DNA of 11,795 nt. It comes from an uncultured Alphaproteobacteria bacterium. Lineage in GTDB: Bacteria > Pseudomonadota > Alphaproteobacteria > HIMB59 > GCA-002718135. How positions within the stretch are numbered: the first letter of the stretch is position 1; each line of letters starts with the position of its first letter. The notes under the pieces are model-generated. The model made no database searches, was not told where the DNA came from, and saw nothing but the letters and a program-made list of their open reading frames with translations. The stretch covers positions 1-11,795 of the forward strand of contig CACNCW010000027.1 of assembly GCA_902619055.1 (NCBI GenBank), written 5' to 3'. A program made the translations under genes and the position numbers. Shown piece after piece: positions 1-6,990 of the stretch.

Positions 1-182
1 TTGGCTAGTTTTTTTGTTTTAGTTAAAGAATTTATTAAACTAGATTTTCCAACATTAGATCTGCCTATAAAACAACATTCTTTTTTTATATCTGAATAAG
101 GAATGTCTTTAAATGACTGAAAGGAACCTAAAAACTTATTATTATTAAAAAAGTTATTTAAATTTTTGTTTAAGCTAGCCAT
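1..182 (-). CDS. engB: EngB/YihA (YsxC) ribosome-biogenesis GTPase, N-terminal part (runs off left edge)
   Basis: Partial gene: the first 60 codons are inside the window. EngB is a small TRAFAC GTPase needed for assembly of the large ribosomal subunit. The translation begins [10 protein letters not shown] and reaches the phosphate-binding G1 motif GRSNVGKSS at about residues 40-48, followed by LINSLTKTKK, which matches the EngB family signature (family knowledge). Start chosen at the ATG whose first base is 182; it overlaps the last 8 nt of yidC, so translation is probably coupled. EngB follows YidC in many proteobacteria, which supports the call. The remaining G motifs and the C-terminus lie outside the window. 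Confidence 0.9.
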   Translation of the reverse strand, partial: MASLNKNLNNFFNNNKFLGSFQSFKDIPYSDIKKECCFIGRSNVGKSSLINSLTKTKKLA

Positions 183-1902
183 TTTTGGCTAAAATTCTTC
201 TTTGAATATACCATTGCTGTGCAATTGATAAAATATTGTTCACTGACCAATATAAAACTAAACCAGCTGCAAAACCAGCTAGTACAAAAGTAAATACAAA
301 TGGAAGTAATGCAAAAATTCTAGCTTGTGTTGGATCAGCGGGAGCAGGATTTAGTTTTTGTTGTAACCACATAGTGAACCCCATAATGATAGGAAGAATA
401 CCAATATCAATTATTGAAAGTATAGGTGGCACATCCCAAGGAACTAATCCAAATATTGTCATTAAGCCTAATGGGTCTGGCGCAGATAGATCATGAATCC
501 ATCCATAAAAAGGAGCGTGATACATCTCTATCGTAACAAACAACACTTTATACAAAGAGAAGAAAATTGGTATTTGTACTAAAATTGGTAGACAACCCGC
601 AACAGGATTAGCTCCCTCTCTTTTATACAAGGCCATTAGTTCTTGCTGCATTTTTTGTCTGTCATTTGGATATGTTTCTTTTAATCTTTGCATATCAGGC
701 TGAAGTTTTTTCATCTTTGCCATAGATTTAAAAGATGCTTGTGCCAGTGGGAATAAAATTAAACGCATTAAAATGGTAAAGGCAATTATTGCTAGACCAA
801 AATTACCTGCATAACCAAAAAACCAATTAATGGCATATGAAACAGGTTTAGTTAAAAAACTAAACCAGCCCCAGTCAATTGCATCAGTAAATCTTGGTAT
901 AGAGAGATTTTCATCATAAGCACTTAAGACATTTAATTTTTTTGCACCCACAAATAATTTTCCGCCGTAAGATATATTTTCACCCGAGTTAATTTTATAT
1001 ATCTGACCAACATAACCTGCCCTATAGCTATCACGTCCATTATTTCCGTATCTATAATTGACGTTAATGGATTGGTCAGCATCAGGAATTAAAGCAGACA
1101 TCCAATATTTGTCTGTAAAACCTAACCAACCTCCTTGTGTTTTATTATCGCAAAACTCTTTTTTTGTTTGCATTGATGAATTACAATCATCGGCAATATC
1201 ATCATAATTTTTTTCCAATAATTCGTCGTTTATTAGACTAATTAAACCCTCGTGAAGTATAAAAAAATTAATTGTATCTGGTGTGTTTATTCTTTTGATT
1301 AATCTGTATGGAAAAACTTCAATATTTTCACCACTGTTATTTTCTATTTCCTGTGTAATTGTAAACATATACTCATCATCAACTTGATAGTTGATTTTGA
1401 AAGTTATATTTTTATTATTCGTCCAACTAAGTGTAACAGGGCTTGAGGGGCTTAGAGTGGTAGAGTTAGTTTTCCAATTTGTTTCTAAATTAGGTAATTC
1501 AATGTTAGAATTTTTTAGCTCTTTCCAACCTGTTTCAATATAATATGGATTAGCAGTCCCATCCGGTAACAAAAGCTGTATATTATTCGAATCAGGTTCT
1601 AAGCTAGTTTTATATTTTGATAATATGAGGTCATCTAAAATTGCTCCTTTTAAATTTATAGAACCTTTAATAGATGCATTTTCAAAAATAACTCTGTCGG
1701 TTTGAATTAAAGCTTCATCTCTACTTTGTATTTCTGAAACAACTTGGCTGCTTTGTCCGTCAATGGATGTTGCAGGCTCTAATACTTCATCTTCTTCAAA
1801 GGATGTTGTTTGAATTGGTTGAGTTGGAAAAAATAATTGAAAAAAAATAATTATCGCAATTGAAATACCAATAGCCAAATATAAATTTCTTTGCTCGTTC
1901 AT
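175..1902 (-). CDS. yidC: Membrane protein insertase YidC
   Basis: 575-residue inner-membrane insertase (Oxa1/Alb3/YidC family) that inserts proteins alone or with SecYEG. Layout: N-terminal membrane anchor at about residues 7-25, a long periplasmic P1 domain (about 30-340) containing the typical [17 protein letters not shown] stretch near 258-274, then the conserved insertase core with several membrane segments. The core shows the conserved hydrophilic-groove arginine (R380, in [10 protein letters not shown]), the cytoplasmic helical hairpin (about 388-430) and [19 protein letters not shown] at 436-454. Length is normal for Gram-negative YidC. The ATG overlaps the yidD stop (ATGA, 4 nt) and the 3' end overlaps engB by 8 nt. 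Operon position after rpmH-rnpA-yidD is the classical one. Confidence 0.97.
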   Translation of the reverse strand: MNEQRNLYLAIGISIAIIIFFQLFFPTQPIQTTSFEEDEVLEPATSIDGQSSQVVSEIQSRDEALIQTDRVIFENASIKGSINLKGAILDDLILSKYKTSLEPDSNNIQLLLPDGTANPYYIETGWKELKNSNIELPNLETNWKTNSTTLSPSSPVTLSWTNNKNITFKINYQVDDEYMFTITQEIENNSGENIEVFPYRLIKRINTPDTINFFILHEGLISLINDELLEKNYDDIADDCNSSMQTKKEFCDNKTQGGWLGFTDKYWMSALIPDADQSINVNYRYGNNGRDSYRAGYVGQIYKINSGENISYGGKLFVGAKKLNVLSAYDENLSIPRFTDAIDWGWFSFLTKPVSYAINWFFGYAGNFGLAIIAFTILMRLILFPLAQASFKSMAKMKKLQPDMQRLKETYPNDRQKMQQELMALYKREGANPVAGCLPILVQIPIFFSLYKVLFVTIEMYHAPFYGWIHDLSAPDPLGLMTIFGLVPWDVPPILSIIDIGILPIIMGFTMWLQQKLNPAPADPTQARIFALLPFVFTFVLAGFAAGLVLYWSVNNILSIAQQWYIQRRILAKNG

Positions 1903-2144
1903 TTATTTAACTCAGATTTTTTTGGTACTGGATCAAATCCGTGGGAACCCCAGGGATGACATTTTGAAACTCTTTTCACCGATAAAATTGATCCTTTAAA
2001 TAACCCATGTTCCTTTAATGCTTTAATAGAATACTCAGAGCAGGTTGGTAAATATCGACAATTCTGCCCAAGTATTGGGGAAATCAATAACTGGTATAAT
2101 CTAATTATTATGATTAAAGGTAATGAAATATATTTACTAACCAT
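1899..2144 (-). CDS. yidD: Membrane protein insertion efficiency factor YidD
   Basis: 81-residue member of the YidD (DUF37/Haemolytic) family, a small membrane-associated protein that assists YidC-dependent insertion. The sequence shows an amphipathic/hydrophobic N-terminus (about residues 5-25), the family hallmark [19 protein letters not shown] (about 29-47), and [14 protein letters not shown] (about 61-74). The three conserved cysteines (29, 35, 62) are present. The start ATG lies inside the end of rnpA (8-nt overlap, sequence ATGGTTAG) and the stop overlaps the yidC start by 4 nt, so rnpA, yidD and yidC look translationally coupled. Confidence 0.95.
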   Translation of the reverse strand: MVSKYISLPLIIIIRLYQLLISPILGQNCRYLPTCSEYSIKALKEHGLFKGSILSVKRVSKCHPWGSHGFDPVPKKSELNK

Positions 2145-2466
2145 TTATCTTTCCCTTAAGTTCTAATAAAAGTTTATCAAATTTCTCTTCGAGCAATGAC
2201 GTTTTAGCTATTAACACATAATATGAATTAATTTTACCATTAATAATAATTTTTCTAGCTAATTCTCTCATTATTCTCTTTGCTCTATTTCTTTTTACTG
2301 CGTTGCCAATTTTTTTGGAAGCTGTGTATCCTACACCTATGGAATTTTCTAGATCTTGATTGTGTAAAATTTGGATATTCATATTTTTACCTTTTATAAA
2401 TTCTCCTTGGTTTCGTATCATAACGAAAGTCGATCTTTTCTTAATTGTAAATAATGTTTGGGCCAT
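2137..2466 (-). CDS. rnpA: Ribonuclease P protein component
   Basis: 109-residue protein subunit of RNase P, which with the M1-type RNA removes 5' leaders from pre-tRNAs. The RNR-motif helix is visible as [14 protein letters not shown] (about residues 56-69), preceded by the typical [13 protein letters not shown]. The N-terminal region ([15 protein letters not shown]) fits the family's aromatic/hydrophobic strand that contacts the pre-tRNA leader. The gene starts 9 nt after the rpmH stop with an AAGG-type ribosome site in that gap. Its last 8 nt overlap yidD. The rpmH-rnpA-yidD order is diagnostic. Confidence 0.95.
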   Translation of the reverse strand: MAQTLFTIKKRSTFVMIRNQGEFIKGKNMNIQILHNQDLENSIGVGYTASKKIGNAVKRNRAKRIMRELARKIIINGKINSYYVLIAKTSLLEEKFDKLLLELKGKING

Positions 2467-2475
2467 TTGGCCTTT

Positions 2476-2610
2476 TTAAGCGCTTAATTGAGCTCTTCCT
2501 TTTGCACGTCTTCTATTAATGATTTGACGACCTGCTTTAGTTGCCATTCTAGCCCTAAAACCGTGTCTTCTTTTTCTAATTACTCTACTAGGTTGGTAAG
2601 TGCGTTTCAT
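2476..2610 (-). CDS. rpmH: 50S ribosomal protein L34
   Basis: A 44-codon gene read on the minus strand: begins [18 protein letters not shown] and ends with GRAQLSA before TAA. It is very basic (many Arg/Lys), and nearly the whole protein is the L34 signature KRTYQPS...[11 protein letters not shown]...G. L34 is a late-assembly protein of the large subunit. It is the first gene of the rpmH-rnpA-yidD-yidC-engB operon; the upstream AGAG is a plausible Shine-Dalgarno element. Too short for many ORF thresholds but unmistakable. Confidence 0.97.
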   Translation of the reverse strand: MKRTYQPSRVIRKRRHGFRARMATKAGRQIINRRRAKGRAQLSA

Positions 2611-2625
2611 AATAAATCTCTGGGC

Positions 2626-2654
2626 CTAATACGAATTCATTATATATAAGTCAA
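2626..2654 (-). promoter_or_regulatory. Candidate promoter of the rpmH operon
   Basis: Reading the minus strand, TTGACT (2649-2654) is followed after a 17-nt spacer by TATTAG (2626-2631), a reasonable sigma-70-like pair. The start would fall close upstream of rpmH and just keep its AGAG ribosome site. An alternative -10, a perfect TATAAT at 2639-2644, sits inside the spacer but has no good -35. Both are by-eye matches in very AT-rich DNA. Confidence 0.3.
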
Positions 2655-2665
2655 ATATTTACTTA
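2647..2665. repeat. 19-bp imperfect palindrome in the rpmH/panC divergent spacer
   Basis: TAAGTCAAATATTTACTTA reads as a near-perfect inverted repeat (TAAGT/ACTTA arms around AAATATTT) broken by one unpaired C at 2652. It covers the candidate rpmH -35 element and ends 8 nt before the panC start codon. It could be an operator or only a by-product of AT-rich sequence. Confidence 0.25.
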
Positions 2666-2673
2666 TGTAATCG

Positions 2674-3504
2674 ATGAAAATTTTCAAAAAAGCTAGTGAA
2701 TTAGAGCCAAATTTAGTTTCAATCAAAGACAAGGGTCAGTCTATTGGTTTAGTTTTAACAATGGGAAACTTACACGATGGACATTTATCTCTCATTAGAG
2801 AAGCACAATTACATAACGAATTTGTGATCTGTTCAATATTTATTAATCCTACTCAATTTAACAATGAAAATGATTTCAATTCTTATCCAAAGACAATTGA
2901 TGAAGATATTTCTAAATTAGAAAATATTGGTTGTAATGCACTCTTCTTACCTGACATTCAAGAGATATACCCTAAAGGATTGGCAAAGAAAAAAATTGTA
3001 AACAATTTTAGAAATATTTTATGTGATAAATTTCGACCTGGCCATTTTGATGGAGTTACTACTGTTGTGGATCTTTTTTTTAATATGATTAAACCAACGA
3101 ATAGTTATTTTGGTGAGAAGGATTTTCAGCAAGTAAAAATAATACAAGATTTAGTAAAAATTAATCATCACAATATTAAAATAATTCAATGCCCATCTGT
3201 ACGAGATAAAACAGGTATGAGTTTATCTTCAAGGAACTCTAAATTTTCTAATGATCAATTAAAAATTTTTGATGTATTAGGAAATAAAATTAAAGAACAT
3301 ATTAATCTGTTAAAACAAAATGGAATTAATAATTTAGATCAATTAAGAATAGAGTTTCTTCAAAATAATATAAATAAAATTGACTATTTAGAGATAAGAA
3401 ATGAAAATAATTTAGAAATAACAAAAAATTATTCTGAAGCTAGATTATTTATTGCTTTATATATTGGTGAAATTAGAATTATTGATAATTTTAAATTATA
3501 TTAA
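2674..3504 (+). CDS. panC: Pantothenate synthetase (pantoate--beta-alanine ligase)
   Basis: 276-residue cytoplasmic enzyme joining pantoate and beta-alanine with ATP, via a pantoyl-adenylate, to make pantothenate for coenzyme A. Nucleotidyltransferase signatures are visible: the HIGH-type motif TMGNLHDGH (29-37), INPTQFNNENDF (57-68) with the substrate-binding glutamine Q61, RPGHFDGV (121-128), FGEKDFQQ (146-153) and the KMSKS-like MSLSSRN (182-188). DYLEIRN occurs in the C-terminal dimer domain. Length is slightly below the usual 280-290. The ATG at 2674 is the first plausible start and has no clear ribosome site. No panB is adjacent. The stop overlaps the next, convergent gene by 4 nt. Confidence 0.96.
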   Translation: MKIFKKASELEPNLVSIKDKGQSIGLVLTMGNLHDGHLSLIREAQLHNEFVICSIFINPTQFNNENDFNSYPKTIDEDISKLENIGCNALFLPDIQEIYPKGLAKKKIVNNFRNILCDKFRPGHFDGVTTVVDLFFNMIKPTNSYFGEKDFQQVKIIQDLVKINHHNIKIIQCPSVRDKTGMSLSSRNSKFSNDQLKIFDVLGNKIKEHINLLKQNGINNLDQLRIEFLQNNINKIDYLEIRNENNLEITKNYSEARLFIALYIGEIRIIDNFKLY

Positions 3505-4109
3505 GGTATTAACCAATTATATTCTGGTTCATTATTTTTAAATGTTAATTTTAATCTACGATGACCTGAAATTTCTAAATAAAGCCAATCAATTTCATTA
3601 ATTTTATTTTCAACTACTGTAAAATTTTTATATCCCTTTTCACTTTCTTCATGACTTGGTTCCTTGCCGGTTAAGTGTTCAGGGATACCATCTTCTGGAA
3701 ACTCAGTAATTGAACTTGGATCTTTTAATGTTAAGTAACATTTTCTACTAAACAATCTTGTTTTATCCCACATTTCTTTAGCTGTATCATTTTGATTATT
3801 AACCAAAGACGTTGTTTTGATTCGCATTTGAATTTTTAATTTATGATCATAAAAAACAAATTGAGAACTACTATTGTTTTTTAAATTAGGCACTTTGGGA
3901 GATCTGAAGTCTGTGTGAAAATTTAGTGTCATGCTACTCGGATCAAATTTTCTTAAGACTACAACTCTAGAATCTATTCCACCTTCACTATCAATATTAC
4001 TAAAGACTGGCGTGTGAAAGGTGTGTTTTCTATCTTTAACTCCTCTAGTTAAATTTTTCTTTATATCCTCAAATATTTCTGCAGCATTTTCTTTTGAAGA
4101 AGTCGACAT
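3501..4109 (-). CDS. Pyridoxamine 5'-phosphate oxidase-like FMN-binding protein (Alr4036 type)
   Basis: 202-residue protein resembling the split-barrel FMN-binding PNPOx-like group. The pattern SRVVVLRKFD (47-56) followed by LNFHTDFRSPK (62-72) is the typical FMN-phosphate contact region (R-x-V-x-L then H-T-D-x-R-S-x-K). The C-terminal stretch GHRRLKLTF with a preceding EIDWLYLE also fits. This resembles COG5135-type proteins rather than canonical PdxH, whose C-terminal RLHDR-like signature I do not see, so the substrate is unknown. The ATG at 4109 was chosen. It diverges from the nucleotidyltransferase gene over 41 bp and converges on panC with a 4-nt stop overlap. Confidence 0.8.
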   Translation of the reverse strand: MSTSSKENAAEIFEDIKKNLTRGVKDRKHTFHTPVFSNIDSEGGIDSRVVVLRKFDPSSMTLNFHTDFRSPKVPNLKNNSSSQFVFYDHKLKIQMRIKTTSLVNNQNDTAKEMWDKTRLFSRKCYLTLKDPSSITEFPEDGIPEHLTGKEPSHEESEKGYKNFTVVENKINEIDWLYLEISGHRRLKLTFKNNEPEYNWLIP

Positions 4110-4150
4110 TGTTATTGTAATATAAATTGTTTTGAAGAAATAGCTAGATA

Positions 4151-4945
4151 ATGGAAATAAATAAAATTACGAATTTATTGAATCTGGAGCATGTTAAGTT
4201 TTTAATATCTATCTTTAAAGAAAATAATATTGAAATTCGATTAGTAGGAGGATGTATACGAGATGCTCTTCTTGAAAGAGAAATCAAAGATATTGATACA
4301 GCAACAACCTTGAAGCCTCAGGATGTTTTGTCATTACTAAAAGATAACAATATTGAGTATGATGATTTTGCTATTCAATATGGATCTATAATTGCTTATC
4401 CTCATAATCGAAAAATACAAATTACAACTTTACGTGAAGATGTTAATCAAATGGGAAGACATACAAATGTAATTTACACCAACAGCTGGAAAAAAGATTC
4501 AGCCAGAAGAGATTTTACTTTCAATGCTTTATATGTTGGAAACAATAATAAACTCCATGATTATTACAATGGTCAATCAGATTTAAATGAAAGTAAAATT
4601 TGTTTTATTGGTGAAATAGAGGATAGAATAAAAGAAGATTACTTAAGAATCTATCGATACTTTAGGTTTAGAGGTTTATTTAATTTACCTAAAACATCTT
4701 TAAGTGATCAAAAGATTGTAGAAAAATATATTCACGAATCTTTGGCAGTGTTGACCAACGATGTAATAAGAAAAGAAATATTAAAAATGTTTAATATGTC
4801 TTTTCCATTAAATTGTTTTTACATATCTCATCAAACGTTACAAAAATTCAAATGGGTTGAAATAGTGCAAGAGCATTTTATACGAACAAAATACGACCTT
4901 GGATTAAATAAATGTCTGAATAAGATTGATAATTTAATAAATTAG
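4151..4945 (+). CDS. CCA-adding / poly(A) polymerase-type nucleotidyltransferase, short form
   Basis: 264-residue class II nucleotidyltransferase. Head-domain motifs are all present: LVGGCIRDALL (31-41), the metal-binding KDIDTAT with Asp47 and Asp49, ITTLRED (91-97), RRDFTFNALY (119-128), DYYNGQSDL (136-144) and EDYLRIYRYFRF (161-172). It therefore should bind NTP and tRNA 3' ends (CCA addition) or polyadenylate RNA. Enzymes of this family in alphaproteobacteria are usually near 400 residues. Here the body/tail is reduced to about 90 residues after the last motif and the gene ends directly against zur (4-nt convergent overlap). CCA versus PcnB role cannot be settled by eye; the arrangement favours a CCA enzyme. 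Confidence 0.85.
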   Translation: MEINKITNLLNLEHVKFLISIFKENNIEIRLVGGCIRDALLEREIKDIDTATTLKPQDVLSLLKDNNIEYDDFAIQYGSIIAYPHNRKIQITTLREDVNQMGRHTNVIYTNSWKKDSARRDFTFNALYVGNNNKLHDYYNGQSDLNESKICFIGEIEDRIKEDYLRIYRYFRFRGLFNLPKTSLSDQKIVEKYIHESLAVLTNDVIRKEILKMFNMSFPLNCFYISHQTLQKFKWVEIVQEHFIRTKYDLGLNKCLNKIDNLIN

Positions 4946-5346
4946 TTTTTTAGTTTACAATTTTCGCACAAACCAAATATTTCTAAATTATGTTTTTTAT
5001 AATTGAAGTTATTTTTTTCTGCTTGTTTTGAAAAATAAGAAAATAAATTATTTCCAGTTAGCTCAGTAACACTATCACAGTTTTCACATATCAAAAAAGA
5101 TGTAGAAGTTTTTGCATTACATCCTTCATGTTTACAAGCAACGTAAGAATTTCTACTTTCTATTTTGTGAACTTTTCCAATTTCAATCAATTTATCGAGT
5201 GCCCTGTAAACTTGCAGAGGAGATTTTATTCCCATTTTTTGTATATCATAAAGAATTGTGTACGCCTTCATCGGTTCAGAAGAGTTTTCTAAAACTCCAA
5301 GAACTGTTTTTTGATTCTTAGTTAAATTATCCGATGCCAATCCCAT
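4942..5346 (-). CDS. zur: Zinc uptake regulator Zur (Fur family)
   Basis: 134-residue Fur-family metalloregulator. An N-terminal winged helix contains the recognition region SPLQVYRALDKL (42-53). The C-terminal dimerisation domain has two CxxC pairs, CENC at 87-90 and CENC at 127-130, the usual structural zinc site, plus C71, H73 and C76 in a CKHEGC stretch probably contributing to the sensory site. Family knowledge says Zn-loaded Zur represses znu genes. Assignment as Zur rather than Fur rests on its place as the last gene of znuC-znuB-zur. I prefer the ATG at 5346; an in-frame TTG at 5355 would add three residues. The stop overlaps the convergent nucleotidyltransferase gene by 4 nt. Confidence 0.9.
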   Translation of the reverse strand: MGLASDNLTKNQKTVLGVLENSSEPMKAYTILYDIQKMGIKSPLQVYRALDKLIEIGKVHKIESRNSYVACKHEGCNAKTSTSFLICENCDSVTELTGNNLFSYFSKQAEKNNFNYKKHNLEIFGLCENCKLKN

Positions 5347-5369
5347 AAATCTCAATTACCAAATTGTTT

Positions 5370-6173
5370 TCATTTTTGCAACTTACCTCTAAACTCTAGT
5401 AGAATAAGAGAAATGATAAATAATATTATCGCTATAACAATAATTGATGGTCCCGAAGAGGTATTCAATTCCAAAGAAGTAAATAAGCCAATTGTAACAG
5501 ATAAAATACCAATTAATATGGCTACAAATACCATTTGTTTTGGATTGTGAGTTATATTTCGTGATGCGGCAGCTGGTATTATTAGCAGACCAGTAATTAA
5601 AAGAGTCCCAATCATTTTTATAGACAATGCAATAACTCCAGCTAGTAGTAGGGTAAAGATCATATTATATATGTTCGGTTTCATTCCTTCTGCTAAAGCT
5701 AGATCATAATTAACTGTAGCTGAAAATAATGATTTCCAAATAAAATATAAAATTCCTATAATTATAAAACCACCAATCCATACTAGAGCGATGTCTTCTA
5801 CAGTTACTGCTAAGATATCACCAAAAAGTAATCCCATAATATCAAAACGAATACTTGATAAAAAGCCGATTAAAACCAAGCCAATAGCTAAAGTAGAGTG
5901 AGCTAATAATCCAAGTAATGAATCACCAGCCAATCTAGTCCTCTTTTGAAGGTTAAGAAGCAGTAAAGCAATAACTGCAGATATTACAAATACGGAAAAG
6001 GCAATATTTAAACTAAAGGCATAAGCTAAAGTTACTCCTAATAAGGCGGAGTGAGCTAAAGTATCACCAAAATATGACAATCTCCTCCAAATTACTAAGC
6101 AACCTAGTGGCCCTGTAATTATTGCAATACCGATACCAGCAACTAACGCTCTAGTAAAAAAATCATCAAACAT
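5370..6173 (-). CDS. znuB: Zinc ABC transporter permease ZnuB
   Basis: 267-residue polytopic inner-membrane protein of the ABC-3 (metal) permease family, expected to form the dimeric channel for zinc taken from ZnuA. It is almost entirely hydrophobic with about eight membrane segments. Conserved family stretches are RRLSYFGDTLAHSALLG (30-46), including the metal-pathway histidine, and MIGTLLITGLLIIPAAASR (187-205). Its ATG shares one base with the znuC stop (TAATG junction), indicating coupled translation. zur follows 23 nt downstream, so the transporter and its repressor are probably on one transcript. Confidence 0.94.
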   Translation of the reverse strand: MFDDFFTRALVAGIGIAIITGPLGCLVIWRRLSYFGDTLAHSALLGVTLAYAFSLNIAFSVFVISAVIALLLLNLQKRTRLAGDSLLGLLAHSTLAIGLVLIGFLSSIRFDIMGLLFGDILAVTVEDIALVWIGGFIIIGILYFIWKSLFSATVNYDLALAEGMKPNIYNMIFTLLLAGVIALSIKMIGTLLITGLLIIPAAASRNITHNPKQMVFVAILIGILSVTIGLFTSLELNTSSGPSIIVIAIILFIISLILLEFRGKLQK

Positions 6174-6913
6174 TAACTTGATATACTTCCGTCAGAATCA
6201 TGTATGTGATCATGTTCGTGCTGATAATATGTTAAGGTTTTTGATCTATGCTCACCAAATAATTCTATATAAGCTTTATCTTTTATAACCGAACTTGGTT
6301 TTCCTGAACAACAGATATGTCCATTTAAACAAACTACATGATCTGTTGCAGACATTACAAAATGCAAGTCATGGGAGACTAATAAAATTCCACAATTTAG
6401 GTTTGCTGAAATATTTTTTATAATATTATAAAGGTCAATTTCTCCATTAAAATCAACTCCTTGGACAGGTTCATCTAAAACTAGTAATTCTGGTTTTTTT
6501 GAAATAGCTCTCGCTAGAAGGACACGTTGAAATTCGCCACCAGATAGACTGTGTATTTGTTCTTTGAAAAGTTTTTCTACACCAGTTTGATTTAAAGATT
6601 CAATAATTTCATTATTGCTGAGATTATTGGTTAATCGCATAAAATCTACAACACGTAATGGCAAAGTCCAATCGATATTAATTTTCTGAGGAACATATGC
6701 TATTTTATTTGTATACCGTTTCAATGAACCTTCATCAGGTTCAAGAATATTAAGTACCATTTTAGCTGTTGTAGTTTTTCCAGAACCATTGGGTCCAATC
6801 AGGGTAACTATTTGACGACTTTTTACCTCAAGAGATACACCTCTTATCAACCATTTTGGTGACTTATAAATACCTGCGTTGTTTAAACTTACCAATAAAT
6901 TATTTTTACTCAT
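6173..6913 (-). CDS. znuC: Zinc ABC transporter ATPase ZnuC
   Basis: 246-residue cytoplasmic ABC ATPase powering ZnuB. All motifs are present: Walker A GPNGSGKTT (40-48), Q-loop Gln76 (VPQK), signature LSGGEFQR (123-130), Walker B LLVLDEP (143-149) and switch His181 (LLVSHD). The coupling segment around INIDWTLPLRVVDFM is typical of zinc/manganese transporters. The C-terminus carries a His/Asp-rich tail, YYQHEHDHIHDSDG (229-242), that could bind zinc and report cytoplasmic metal to the transporter (inference). It is the first gene of znuC-znuB-zur and starts 21 bp from the Zur-type operator. Confidence 0.95.
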   Translation of the reverse strand: MSKNNLLVSLNNAGIYKSPKWLIRGVSLEVKSRQIVTLIGPNGSGKTTTAKMVLNILEPDEGSLKRYTNKIAYVPQKINIDWTLPLRVVDFMRLTNNLSNNEIIESLNQTGVEKLFKEQIHSLSGGEFQRVLLARAISKKPELLVLDEPVQGVDFNGEIDLYNIIKNISANLNCGILLVSHDLHFVMSATDHVVCLNGHICCSGKPSSVIKDKAYIELFGEHRSKTLTYYQHEHDHIHDSDGSISS

Positions 6914-6934
6914 TTTTCTATTTACAATTTAAAA

Positions 6935-6954
6935 TGTAATATTATAACATTACA
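6935..6954. promoter_or_regulatory. Zur operator in the znuC/znuA divergent promoter region
   Basis: TGTAATATTATAACATTACA is an imperfect palindrome centred on TTATAA; 16 of the 18 inner positions are symmetric. It closely resembles the known gammaproteobacterial and alphaproteobacterial Zur consensus (core GTTATA-N-TATAAC type). It is the only such element in the 77-bp gap between the two divergent znu arms, lying 21 bp from znuC and 36 bp from znuA. One bound Zur dimer could therefore repress both znuA and the znuC-znuB-zur operon, giving autoregulation of zur. Confidence 0.82.
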
Positions 6955-6990
6955 CTATTTAACAGACTTAATTCTAATAGGAATACTTTT

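Noticed and set aside
236..496. Plus-strand 86-residue ORF inside yidC
   Set aside because: Antisense shadow of the conserved YidC core, no family resemblance.
2611..2673. Replication origin next to rpmH
   Set aside because: rpmH is near oriC in some bacteria, but I see no DnaA-box cluster in this short spacer and no dnaA or gidA/parA nearby.
5347..5355. TTG start giving Zur three extra residues
   Set aside because: The ATG at 5346 is a better start codon with a GAGA-type ribosome site just upstream; the TTG extension adds nothing recognisable.
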